Positions 29,032 to 40,973 of a stretch of DNA of 64,000 bases are shown here, one piece after another. Position numbers and translations under genes: made by a program. The notes beneath the pieces are model-generated. The model was not told the origin of the DNA, made no database searches, and was given only the letters and a program-made list of their open reading frames with translations. Numbering within the stretch: position 1 is the first letter of the stretch; every line of letters begins with the position of its first letter. Location of the stretch: positions 18,701,001-18,765,000 of the forward strand of contig NC_058198.1 in assembly GCF_907165205.1 (NCBI RefSeq). The letters are read 5' to 3'. The DNA comes from Coccinella septempunctata (taxonomy: Eukaryota; Arthropoda; Insecta; Coleoptera; Coccinellidae).

Positions 29032-29934
29032 ATGGTCGTAAATTGTAGTAAATGTGAAAAATCAATTGGGAAATCGGTAGTTTTATGCGATGGTCTCTGT
29101 GAGCAGAAATTTCATCCAGAATGTGTCAACTTGAAGGAAGAGGAATGGAAGATTATTTCAAGGGTAATGAATGCAAAGTGGTTCTGTAATCACGGCTATA
29201 AAAGGGAAAAAAACTCTCAGAAATAAAGAGAATGTTTGAGGAGGAAATAGCCGAAATAAAGAATATTATATCCGAATCAAATAAAATAGATCCGGATAGA
29301 AAGGCGAAAACATACGCAGATGTTGCGGGTGAAGTGTTGGTGATAAAACCGAAGCATGAACAGGAAAGTAAAGTAACTAAGGGGGCAATTAAAAAGTCCT
29401 TCGATCCTGCCCGATTGGAGGTCGGTATTACTGAAATGAAAGTCATAAAAGAAGGCGGACTTATTATAAAATGCAATAGCAGAGAGAAGGTTGCTTATCA
29501 AAGCAGATCATATATTTGAGGTAAAAATAATGAAAAAAATGGAAACAAAATACATAGCTATTGTCGAATGTGATCCTGCATATTTTGCTGAGCTTATCGA
29601 GGGCGGAAAATTGAATGTGGGTTGGTCTAGATGTAGCGTGTACGAGTATATTTCAGTATTCAGGTGCTACAGATGTGGTAATTTTGATCACAAAGCTATC
29701 GAATGTACGGCGGAAGAAAGATGTTTACGATGTACAACAGTAAGTCACAAAACTGAGGATTGTGATAGTGGAGAAGTCAAATTCTGCAATTGCTTATTGA
29801 TGAACGAAAAATATTCTCTCAATCTAAGAGTGGATCATAATATATTCGATATGAATTGCCCAGTATTTTTGAAGAAAATTGAAACGAGGAAAAAAATATC
29901 AAACTCACGCCTTCTAGTGGTCAATAGCAATTGA
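29032..29934 (+). pseudogene. Element D ORF1 (PHD finger and zinc knuckles), frameshifted
   Basis: Three overlapping frames must be read in turn (29032-29226, 29232-29519, 29491-29934), implying at least two indels and a stop. The first part starts at ATG 29032 and has a PHD-type finger (CX2C, CDGLC, HPEC, WFCNH). The middle part is a charged linker. The last part has two CX2CX4HX4C zinc knuckles (RCYRCGNFDHKAIEC and RCLRCTTVSHKTEDC) and a third cysteine cluster. Intact homologues are RNA-binding proteins of the element; the PHD finger may read histone tails. It cannot make a full protein now. Confidence 0.75.
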
Positions 29935-29936
29935 GC

Positions 29937-30753
29937 TCTGTATCCAGAAATTTTAAGATCATGCATAAAAATGTAAATTCCTTGAGAAATAAACTAGAAG
30001 CAATTGAAGTAATGTTGAAATCAGAAAAAAATGATGTTGTCTGTATTACGGAGCACCACCTGACCACTGGGCAGTGTAATCATATGTCTTTTGAAGACTA
30101 CACATTGAGTGGTGCATATTGTCGTAGGATCAAAAGCAGTAGAGGAGGTGCAATTTTTTGTAGGGATTCTCTTATGAATTGTGTGAAAGAAATGACCAAA
30201 ATCACGGACATGTCAATAGAAAGCGTTATCGAAATGAGTGCCATCGAGATATCTACAAAAGAGGAAAAAATGTACATCTTGTCATTTTATAGACCGCCAG
30301 AGGGTGAAATATCTTCATTTAGATAAACATTAGATAGTGTTTTGAACTTAATGAGCCTCAATAGTAAGATTGGGATTATTCTATGTGGTGATTTCAATAT
30401 AAACAATTCGGAGGATGACCCCGGAAACAATTAATTGATACCCTCGCTTCCTACAATATCGTTAGACTTATTAACAGTGCTACAAGGGTGACAAAAGATC
30501 TGAAACTGGCTAAGATTGCATGTGTGTAGCACGGGTTGCGGGCTGTAATGTTATTTTTGACGCTCTGTCTGATCATTCATCTCAGGTGTTAACACTCATC
30601 GGTGATGAAATTGAGCCAGCAATCAGTAAGTACAGGAGAATGATTACAAAACAAAATTCTATTACTTTCCGGAACCACCTGTTGCGGGAGTCATGCTCTG
30701 AGGTATATCGCTGTGTGGAGGTAAACCGTGGTTTCGATCAGTTCATTGCAAAT
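29937..30753 (+). pseudogene. Element D ORF2, endonuclease remnant
   Basis: Recognisable endonuclease pieces: KIMHKNVNSLRNKLEAIE near 29950-30005, ITEHH (catalytic E), FYRPPEGE near 30285, CGDFNIN near 30385 and LSDHSSQ near 30565. The piece between 30327 and 30520 needs two frame changes. The frame ends in the post-endonuclease linker at the (AAT)n of fragment E. No RT motif follows. This is a dead copy. Confidence 0.7.
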
Positions 30754-30890
30754 AATAATAATAATATTTATTGATTCCATTAGATTACATATAAACGTAA
30801 AATTGGAATAGGTCAGAAACATGGAATAGAAAAATGGTTAACCTTTACAAAATTCTTTGAAATCACCTTAACTTTCACTTCGATTTCCAG
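30754..30890 (-). mobile_element. Short 3' fragment of a non-LTR element (fragment E)
   Basis: On the - strand a short AT-rich 3' UTR with aatcaataaat is followed by (ATT)n, the same arrangement as the 3' end of the CR1-like element at 21340-21389. The right-hand limit near 30890 is a guess. The alternative, that the AAT run is a plain microsatellite, cannot be excluded. Confidence 0.45.
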
Positions 30891-31147
30891 TACAGATGTG
30901 TGGTCATTCGTTGCTCCGCTATTTTGTATAATTATTGTGGTCAATTCTAGTGATCAATTTTGGAATTCGATATCAGTGTGTAGACGGAATGAAGTGGATA
31001 AATCGATGTAAAAATTGTCCATTTTCGTCTTGAATAAGTTGTGATAATTCAATAAACAATATAAAACCGTATCGTGAACGCTGCAGCATTTGGATCTAAC
31101 CTGCGTTGTTATCAACAGGTGCTTGGTCCATATAAACATTATGAATC

Positions 31148-32306
31148 ATGGAATGTGTCCAATGTAAAAAGGTGGGATCTCCCAAACAGCCGGTGTTTCC
31201 TTGCGATGGTTGCAAGGTATGTTATTGTAAAACATGCTCGAATTTGACGACTACAGAAGTCGCGGTCATTGAACTAAAGGGAGGCCGTACATTGAGATTT
31301 TATTGTAAAAGTTGTCTGAGTGGTAGCTCATACAAGCTATTCAGTGAGGTCATAGATGGTAAAGATAAATTGCTCGAGAGTAAAGAAAAAATGATCGAAC
31401 TTCTAGAAGATCAATTAATGAAAATGAAAGGCGAAATGGAAGGTGTTAAGGATACACAGATGTCTTATGCTGGGGTGCTCTCTTCTAGAAAAATGGAGGA
31501 CAGTACTGAGAAGAGGAAACCTATCCTGCCATATATAATTTGTAAACCAAAGCAACCCCAAGACTGTTCCAAGACAAGGAAAGATATACAGACGAAGATC
31601 AAGGTCAGTAAATTAGCAGTTAAGTTAAGTTAAGTTAAGTTAAGCAATAAGCTCTACTGAAGAAAAAAAAGATGGAAGTCTATTGATTCGATGTGACTCG
31701 AAAAAATCTTACAATGAGATGAGGGAGCAGCTACAGACACATTTGGTCGACAGATATAATATCACCGAATCTAAACTTCGTCCTCCTAGTCTATTTATAG
31801 GAAATATTGATTTAGAATTCACGAAACAGGATATATTGGATGGATTAGGGAATCAAAATTATATGATTGACGAAGACGATCAGTTCAAAATATCAATGTT
31901 GAGGAAGGCTAAAAACGGAATATCTCAGTTCGCTATAATCGAGTGTAATGGTTCTTGCTTTGCAAAATTAATGGCTGCTGGAAGAGTGTTCTTGGGGATG
32001 AGAAGATGTGTTGTTCATGAAAACTTAAGGGTAACAAGATGTTTCAGATGCTATGGATTCAACCACAAGTCAGCTGAATGTAAATTCGATGGCCCAGATA
32101 GGTGCTCCAGGTGTTCACTTGAGCACAACTACAGAGAATGTGAATCTACAGCGAGGGTATGTGTCAATTGTTCTGGAAGTAACCGATCATTCAAGACCAG
32201 GTTCGATACGCAACATGATACTATGGACGAGAACTGCCCGCTGTACAGACTACAAGTGGACAAAATGAAGGACCGTACGGACTATAACATTGCGAAACTC
32301 GATTAA
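31148..32306 (+). pseudogene. Element F ORF1 (PHD finger, coiled coil, zinc knuckles)
   Basis: The ATG at 31148 starts a cysteine-rich PHD-type finger (residues 3-58: CVQCKK, CDGCKVCYCKTC, FYCKSC). A coiled coil follows near 70-100 (DKLLESKEKMIELLEDQLMK), then a proline/lysine-rich linker. The frame breaks at 31619-31643, where five GTTAA units are inserted. It resumes in another frame at 31644 and runs to 32306 with a nucleic-acid-binding region and zinc knuckles RCFRCYGFNHKSAEC and CSRCSLEHNYREC, plus a further C/H cluster. Removing exactly 25 nt reconnects both halves in frame. The role is element RNA binding by family analogy. Confidence 0.78.
31619..31643. repeat. (GTTAA)5 microsatellite insertion in element F ORF1
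   Basis: Five perfect GTTAA units between two gca codons; 25 nt causes the frameshift and supplies the stop at 31631-31633. Confidence 0.9.
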
Positions 32307-35094
32307 TGGTGGAAGGGTATGTCCGTGAATATGAGAACAACTGCCCAAATGTAAGTACCATCAGTACATCTGATATAGGACAACTTCGTAATATCCTTGG
32401 TTCTCCTGGAATCAAGTTACTTCATCATAACATTAGAAGCTTAAATAAGAACTTGGACAGTTTACTTGTATTGTTAAAACAATTGCGGTCTAATTTTGAT
32501 TTTATCGTCTTGACTGAAACATGGAAACTGTATGATCCAACTTCTTTTAGAATGGATCAATATGATATTTTGTACAATGAGGGCAGCGTAAATCAAAACG
32601 ATGGTGTTGTAGTTTATGTAAGATCAAACTTGGGTTACAATCATAGAATTCATACTGTGAATGGACTTAACTTTCTGATTGTTGAGTGTATTTCTGGTGG
32701 GGAAACTGTAAAATTGATTGCAGTTTATAGACCTCATACCATATCAAAAGATGTTTTCAATGAAAGTCTGACACTGCCCAAATGTAAGTACCATCAGTAC
32801 ATCTGATATAGGACAACTTCGTAATATCCTTGGTTCTCCTGGAATCAAGTTACTTCATCATAACATTAGAAGCTTAAATAAGAACTTGGACAGTTTACTT
32901 GTATTGTTAAAACAATTGCGGTCTAATTTTGATTTTATCGTCTTGACTGAAACATGGAAACTGTATGATCCAACTTCTTTTAGAATGGATCAATATGATA
33001 TTTTGTACAATGAGGGCAGCGTAAATCAAAACGATGGTGTTGTAGTTTATGTAAGATCAAACTTGGGTTACAATCATAGAATTCATACTGTGAATGGACT
33101 TAACTTTCTGATTGTTGAGTGTATTTCTGGTGGGGAAACTGTAAAATTGATTGCAGTTTATAGACCTCATACCATATCAAAAGATGTTTTCAATGAAAGT
33201 CTGACGCTGCTGTTCAATGATGTCGGGATGACAAGCAATGTGAACTTGCTCGTGGGCGATACCAATATGGATTTATTTTCTGATGAGAATAGCATCCAAG
33301 AATATCAGAATATACTGAGCGAGCAAGGACTTCTTTCAGGGATAAACGCGGTAACCCGACCACAAAGCGGCACTTGTGTTGATAACATATTTTTTAAAGC
33401 TGAAATACCAGTTGAAAACGTTGGTTCGTTGGCTTTACAGGTTGACATCACTGACCATTACCCCGTAGCCCTTGTGCTGAGGAGGGAGCAATCTGCGAGC
33501 ACTCAAAAAACCCTTAATACTAAAAGAATTATTAAATACCCAGATTTAAATGAGTCATTGAAGAGGGAACTATGGACGGCAGTTTATGAAAATGAGAATA
33601 TAGACGTGTCTGCGGAGGCGTTCATCGGTAGATTGAAACAGCTGATAGAAAGAAGCACTTACTCTATTAAACTCATTAAGAAAAGAAAGGATTGGATAAC
33701 AGGAATTATGAAATCAGTCGAAAAGAAAAACAACATGTACAAGCAGCTGAAAGAAGGAAGGAATTCTGACCCAGACATGATCGGGAGATACAGGCAATAC
33801 AAAAACCATCTAGAAAAACTTATAAGAATAACGAAGATTGATTATTACAAAAAACAAATATCGAAAAACTCGGCGAATCCAAGAAAGCTGTGGCAGGTGA
33901 TATCGAATAAAAAACCCGACAGTCCGAAGATCATTGTCAGGGTGAATGACTCAGAGCAGATCAGTGATGCTGCGCTGGTGGCTGAAGCTTTTAACAGTCA
34001 TTTTGCGTCTATTGGACCTAGGTTGGTGGATGAAATAAAAAGCAAATCAAAGAACACTAGACAGCAACCCAACCCAAAGAACAACTCAAAGATGGTATTG
34101 GAGTTGACTAATGAAGCAGAGGTTTTGGAACTGATAAGTCAATTGAAATCACACAAAGCACCTGGTTTGGATAGAATATTCTAACCGGAAGAAGTCAGTG
34201 CGTCCAAATTGAAGACTCGTTGAGCTCCTCCACTGCAGTTACTACAGGGGTACCCCAGGGTACCATTCTCGGCCCAATCCTGTTTTTAATGTACACAAAC
34301 TCCTTGTTTGGACTTGGGACGAAGTCAAGAATAATTTCCTTTGCGGACGATACTGCAGTGTTTCTGGAAGCTGAGACATGTCAAGAATTAAAAAGTATTG
34401 CGGAAAGTGACTTCCACAATATATCAGAATACCTGCGGTATAAAAGATTGACTCTCAATATAAATAAAACTGTTTTCGTTCCTTTCAGCAACTCTGTCGC
34501 ATTTTGCCCCACTTTTACTTCATTGGTGGTTGATGATCATTGCTTGATACGCTCAGCGGACACAGTAAAATACTTGGGCGTTGTGTTGGACAGACACCTC
34601 ACATGGAAACAACACATCGATAAAATAGTCCGAAAATTGACAACTCTGATAGTGAAATTTAAAAATCTCAAAAAGTTCTGTGATGCTAAATTGTTAGCAC
34701 TATACTTGGTATTGGTGCAGCCTCATTTAACGTTTACTGGGCTGGGGAGGAATTGTCAAAACTCATATACACAAGCTCGAAATAACACAGAAATGGATTC
34801 TGAAAGTAATTTTCAACAAGCATTATCGTTTTCCATCTGACGAGCTCTTCAGAATTGCCAATGTGATGGATATGAGACAGTTGTTTTTTCTGGCGCTTGC
34901 GGTTCACCAGAGGAAGAACATAACGTCTGCAAGTTTCAATGAGCATAGACATGACACTAGAAATGGGGGTCATTTCATTCTGTTGCCGACCACACGTGGG
35001 ACAAAGGGGCAGAGATCGCATCTGTTCCTTGCACCTCGAGTTTATAATAGTATCCCTCAAGTCTTGAAGATGCCCGATATAATGGCTACTTTAT
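32306..35094 (+). pseudogene. Element F ORF2 (endonuclease/RT), rearranged
   Basis: The endonuclease begins with LLHHNIRSLNKNLDSL near 32410; ETW and VYRPH follow. At 32774 the sequence jumps back (433-bp duplication), and the second copy runs through VGDTNMD, CVDNIFF and DITDHYPVAL to KAPGLD at about 34170. There the front half of the RT is missing: the text resumes about 34190 with a CVQIEDSL strand and VTTGVPQGTILGP, then FADD at 34340-34351. A frameshift near 34740 separates the last 115 codons (WGGIVKTH, then FLAPRVYNSIP). The deletion removes RT motifs 1 to 4, including the first catalytic aspartate. It ends without a native stop at the satellite. Confidence 0.8.
32341..33206. repeat. 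433-bp tandem duplication inside element F ORF2
   Basis: 32341-32773 and 32774-33206 read the same apart from one difference at the junction (gaca versus gacg). The breakpoints share ctg. 433 is not a multiple of three, so the first copy ends in a stop at 32806. Confidence 0.93.
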
Positions 35095-35950
35095 TTCAAC
35101 ATGTGCATCTCAATTCGAAAACAGTGTAAAATTTCAAGATTTGGTTCGAATTGATCCAACAGTTTTCAAGGAATTGATATCACACTTTGCCGAATCGTCC
35201 ACTGAAATCTCAATTCCTATCAGAACTATCGAACTGAAATTCAACATGTGCAACTCAATTCGAAAACTATGTGCAGTTTCAATGTTTGGTTCGAATTGAT
35301 CCGATAGTTCCTTAGGAATTGAAATGATACTACGTCGAATCGACCAATGAAATCTCAATTCCTATCAGAACTATCGAACTGAAATTCAACACGTGCATCT
35401 CGATTCGAAAACTATGTGCAGTTTCAAGATTTGGTTCGAAATGATCCAACAGTTTTCGAGGAATTGATATCACACTTTGCCGAATTGACCTCTGAAATCT
35501 CAATTCCTATCTGAACTATCGAACTGAAATTCTACATGTGCATCTCAATTCGAAAACTGTGTAAAATTTCAAGATTTGGTTCGAATTGATCCAACAGTTT
35601 TCGAGGAATTGATATCACACTTTGCCGAATTGACCACTGAAATCTCAATTCCTATCAGAACTATCGAACTGAAATTCAACATGTGCATCTCATTTCGAAA
35701 ACTATGTGCAGTTTCAAGTTTTGGTTCGAATTGATCCAACAGTTTTCAAGGAATTGATATCACACTTTGCCGAATTGACCACTGAAATCTCAATTCCTAT
35801 CTGAACTATCGAACTGAAATTCAACATGTGCATCTCATTTCGAAAACTATGTGCAGTTTCAAGATTTGGTTCGAATTGATCCAACAGTTTTCGAGGAATT
35901 GATATCACACTTTGCCGAATTGACCACTGAAATCTCAATTCATAGGAATT

Positions 35951-35982
35951 GTTCGATAGTTCAGATAGCTGAACTATCGAAC
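35951..35982. repeat. Inverted duplication (hairpin) inside a satellite monomer
   Basis: Perfect 14-base arms gttcgatagttcag and ctgaactatcgaac with a 4-base loop, in place of the normal monomer junction. Confidence 0.9.
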
Positions 35983-37856
35983 TGAAATTCAACATGTGCA
36001 TCTCAATTCGAAAACTGTGTAAAATTTCAAGATTTGGTGCGAATTGATCCAACAGTTTTCGAGGAATTGATATCACACTTTGCCTAATTGACCACTGAAA
36101 TCTCAATTCCTATATGAGCTATCGAACTGAAATTCAACACGTGTATCTCAATCCGAAAACTATGTGCAGTTTCAAGATTTGGTTCGAACTGATCCAACAG
36201 TTTTCAAGGAATTTATATCACACTTTGCCGAATTGACCACTGAAATCTCAATTCCTATCTGAACTATCGAACTGAAATTCAACATGTGCATCTCAATTCG
36301 AAAACTGTGTAAAATTTCTAGATTTGGTTCGAATTGATCCAACAGTTTTCAAGGAATTGATATCACGCTTTACCGAATTGACCACTGAAATCTCAATTCC
36401 TATCTGAACTATCGAACTGAAATCCAACATGTGCATCTCAATCCGAAAACTATGTGCAGTTTCAAGATTTGGTTCGAATTGATCCAACAGTTTTCGAGGA
36501 ATTGATATCACACTTTGCCGAATTGACCACGGAAATCTCAATTCCTATCTGAACTATCGAACAGAAATTCAACATGTGCATCTCATTTCGAAAACTATGT
36601 GCAGTTTGAAGATTTGGTTCGAATTGATCCAACAGTTTTCAAGGAATTGATATCACACTTTGCCGAATTGACCACTGAAATCTCAATTCCTATCTGAACT
36701 ATCGAACTGAAATTCAACATGTGCATCTCAATTCGAAAACTATGTGCAGTTTCAATGTTTGGTTCGAATTGATCCAACAGTTTTCGAGGAATTGATATCA
36801 CACATTGCCGAATTGACCACTGATATCTCAATTCCTATCTGATCTATCGAACTGAAATTCAACATGTGCATCTCAATTCGAAAACTGTGTACAGTTTCAA
36901 GATTTGGGTCGAATTGATCCAATAGTTCCTTAGGAATTGAAATGATATTTTGTCGAATCGACTACTGAAATCTCCATTCCTATAAGAACTATCGATCTGA
37001 AATTCAACATGTGCATCTCATTTCGAAAACTATGTGCAGTTTCAAGATTTGGTTCGAATTGATCCAACAGTTTTCGAGGAATTGATATCATACTTTTCCG
37101 AATTGACCACTGAAATCTCAATTCCCATCTGCATTATCGAACTGAAATTCAACATGTGCAGCATTTCGAAAACTATGTGCAGTTTCAAGATTTGGTTCGA
37201 ATTGATCCAACAGTTTTCAAGGAATTGATATCACACTTTGCCGAATTGACCACTGAAATCTCAATTCCTATTTGAACTATCGAACTGAAATTCAACATGT
37301 GCATCTCATTTCGAAAACTATGTGCAAATTCAAGATTTGGTTCGAATTGATCCAACAGTTTTCGAGGAATTGATATCACACTTTGCCGAATTGACCTCTG
37401 AAATCTCAATTCCTATCTGAACTATCGAACTGAAATTCAACATGTGCATCTCAATTCGAAAACTGTGTAAAATTTCAAGATTTGGTTCGAATTGATCCAA
37501 CAGTTTTCGAGGAATTGATATCACACTTTGCCGAATTGACCACTGAAATCTCAATTCCTATCAGAACTATCGAACTGAAATTCAACATGTGCATCTCATT
37601 TCGAAAACTATGTGCAGTTTCAAGATTTGGTTCGAATTGATCCAACAGTTTTCAAGGAATTGATATCACACTTTGCCGAATTGACCACTGAAATCTCAAT
37701 TCCTATCTGAACTATCGAACTGAAATTCAACATGTGCATCTCATTTCGAAAACTATGTGCAGTTTCAAGATTTGGTTCGAATTGATCCAACAGTTTTCGA
37801 GGAATTGATATCACACTTTGCCGAATTGACCACTGAAATCTCAATTCATAGGAATT

Positions 37857-37888
37857 GTTCGATAGTTCAGATAGCTGAACTATCGAAC
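37857..37888. repeat. Second copy of the satellite hairpin
   Basis: The same 32-base inverted duplication as 35951-35982, carried by the 1906-bp higher-order copy. Confidence 0.9.
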
Positions 37889-40800
37889 TGAAATTCAACA
37901 TGTGCATCTCAATTCGAAAACTGTGTAAAATTTCAAGATTTGGTGCGAATTGATCCAACAGTTTTCGAGGAATTGATATCACACTTTGCCTAATTGACCA
38001 CTGAAATCTCAATTCCTATATGAGCTATCGAACTGAAATTCAACACGTGTATCTCAATCCGAAAACTATGTGCAGTTTCAAGATTTGGTTCGAACTGATC
38101 CAACAGTTTTCAAGGAATTTATATCACACTTTGCCGAATTGACCACGGAAATCTCAATTCCTATCTGAACTATCGAACAGAAATTCAACATGTGCATCTC
38201 ATTTCGAAAACTATGTGCAGTTTGAAGATTTGGTTCGAATTGATCCAACAGTTTTCAAGGAATTGATATCACACTTTGCCGAATTGACCACTGAAATCTC
38301 AATTCCTATCTGAACTATCGAACTGAAATTCAACATGTGCATCTCAATTCGAAAACTATGTGCAGTTTCAATGTTTGGTTCGAATTGATCCAACAGTTTT
38401 CGAGGAATTGATATCACACATTGCCGAATTGACCACTGAAATCTCAATTCCTATCTGATCTATCGAACTGAAATTCAACATGTGCATCTCAATTCGAAAA
38501 CTGTGTACAGTTTCAAGATTTGGGTCGAATTGATCCAATAGTTCCTTAGGAATTGAAATGATATTTTGTCGAATCGACTACTGAAATCTCCATTCCTATA
38601 AGAACTATCGATCTGAAATTCAACATGTGCATCTCATTTCGAAAACTATGTGCAGTTTCAAGATTTGGTTCGAATTGATCCAACAGTTTTCGAGGAATTG
38701 ATATCATACTTTTCCGAATTGACCACTGAAATCTCAATTCCCATCTGCATTATCGAACTGAAATTCAACATGTGCAGCATTTCGAAAACTATGTGCAGTT
38801 TCAAGATTTGGTTCGAATTGATCCAACAGTTTTCAAGGAATTGATATCACACTTTGCCGAATTGACCACTGAAATCTCAATTCCTATTTGAACTATCGAA
38901 CTGAAATTCAACATGTGCATCTCATTTCGAAAACTATGTGCAAATTCAAGATTTGGTTCGAATTGATCCAACAGTTTTCGAGGAATTGATATCACACTTT
39001 GCCGAATTGACAACGGAAATCTCAATTCCTATCTGAACTATCGAACTGAAATTCAACATGTGCATCTCAATTCGAAAACTGTGTACAGTTTCGGGATTTT
39101 GATCGAATTGATCCAATAGTTCTTTAGGAATTGAAATGATATTTTGTCGAATCGACTACTGAAATCTCCATTCCTATCTGAACTATCGATCTGAAATTCA
39201 ACATGTGCATCTCAATTCGAAAACTATGTGCAGTTTCAAGATTTGGGTCGAATTGATCCAATAGTTCCTTAGGAATTGAAATGATATTTTGTCGAATCGA
39301 CTACTGAAATCTCCATTCATATCAGAACTATCGATCTGAAATTCAACATGTGCATCTCATTTCGAAAACTATGTGCAGTTTCAAGATTTGGTTCGAATTG
39401 ATCCAACAATTTTCAAGGAATTGATATCACACTTTGCCGAATTGACCACTGAAATCTCAATTCCTATCTGAACTATCGAACTGAAATTCAACATGTGCAT
39501 CTCATTTCGAAAACTATGTGCAGTTTCAAGATTTGGTTCGAATTGATCCAACAGTTTTCGAGGAATTGATATCACACTTTGCCGAATTGACCACTGAAAT
39601 CTCAATTCCTATCTGAACTATCGAACTGAAATTCAACATGTGCATCTCAATTCGAAAACTATGTGCAGTTTCAAGATTTGGGTCGAATTGATCCAATAGT
39701 TCCTTAGGAATTGAAATGATATTTTGTCGAATCGACTACTGAAATCTCCATTCCTATCAGAACTATCGATCTGAAATTCAACATGTGCATCTCATTTCGA
39801 AAACTATTTGCAGTTTCAAGATTTGGTTCGAATTGATCCAACAGTTTTCGAGGAATTGATATCACACTTTGCCTAATTGACCACTGAAATCTCAATTCCT
39901 ATCTGAACTATCGAACTGAAATTCAACATGTGCATCTCAATTCGAAAACTGTGTACAGTTTCAAGATTTGGTTCGAATTGATCCAACAGTTTTCGAGGAA
40001 TTGATATCACACTTTGCCGAATTACCACTGAAATCTCAATTCCTATCTGAACTATCGAACTGAAATTCAACATGTGCATCTCAATTCGAAAACTGTGTAT
40101 AATTTCAAGATTTGTTTCGAATTGATACAACAGTTTTCGAGGAATTGATATCACACTTTGCCGAATTGACCACTGAAATCTCAATTCCTATCTGAACTGT
40201 CGAACTGAAATTCATCATGTGCATCTCAATTCGAAAACTGTGTACAGTTTCAAGATTTGGGTCGAATTGATCAAATAGTTCCTTAGGAATTGAAATGATA
40301 TTTTGTCGAATCGACTACTGAAATCTCCATTCCTATCAGAACTATCGATCTGAAATTCAACATGTGCATCTCATTTCGAAAACTATGTGAGGTTTCAATA
40401 TTTGGTTCGAATTGATCCAACAGTTTTCGAGGAATTGATATCACACTTTGCCGAATTGACAACGGAAATCTCAATTCCTATCTGAACTATCGAACTGAAA
40501 TTCAACATGTGCATCTCATTTCGAAAACTATGTGCAGTTACAAGATTTGGTTCGAATTGATCCAACAGTTTTCAAGGAATTGATATCACACTTTGCCGAA
40601 TTACCACTGAAATCTCAATTCCTCTCTGAACTATCGAACTGAAATTCAACATGTGCATCTCAATTCGAAAACTGTGTAAAATTTCAAGATTTGGTTCGAA
40701 TTGATCAAATAGTTCCTTAGGAATTGAAATGATATTTTGTCGAATCGACTACTGAAATCTCCATTCCTATCAGAACTATCGAACTGAAATTCAACATGTG

Positions 40801-40973
40801 CATCTCATTTCGAAAACTATAAGCAGTTTCAAGATTTGGTTCGAATTGATCCAACAGTTTTCAAGGAATTGATATCACACTTTGCCGAATTGACCACTGA
40901 AATCTCAATTCCTATCTGAACTATCGAACTGAAATTCAACATGTGCATCTCATTTCGAAAACTATAAGCAGTT

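Larger units (their letters stand above)
28870..30753 (+). mobile_element. Decayed CR1/Jockey-group element D (3' truncated)
   Basis: ORF1 (PHD finger plus zinc knuckles) is followed by an endonuclease-bearing ORF2, on the + strand, with several frameshifts. It stops in the linker after the endonuclease, where the reversed fragment E begins, so no RT is present. The GC-rich stretch from about 28870 looks like the end of a 5' UTR; the true 5' end may lie up to 200 bases further left. Confidence 0.7.
30890..35094 (+). mobile_element. Decayed CR1/Jockey-group element F, truncated at the satellite edge
   Basis: It has a 5' UTR (to 31147), a PHD/zinc-knuckle ORF1 and an endonuclease/RT ORF2. Four lesions are visible: a (GTTAA)5 insertion in ORF1, a 433-bp tandem duplication in ORF2, deletion of the front half of the RT, and a frameshift near 34740. 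The end of ORF2 runs directly into the 145-bp satellite at about 35095, without 3' UTR or tail. Confidence 0.8.
35300..39050. repeat. Higher-order repeat with 1906-bp offset
   Basis: 35,4xx-36,2xx reappears 1906 bases later (for example the hairpin at 35951 and 37857, and the gacctctg variant near 35486 and 37393). After about 36.5 kb the offset drops to 1616 (36595/38211, 36930/38546), which is 290 bases or two monomers fewer in the second copy. Confidence 0.8.

Noticed and set aside
30754..30775. Plain AAT microsatellite
   Set aside because: The adjoining aatcaataaat on the - strand parallels the CR1-like 3' end, so I prefer a non-LTR tail, at modest confidence.
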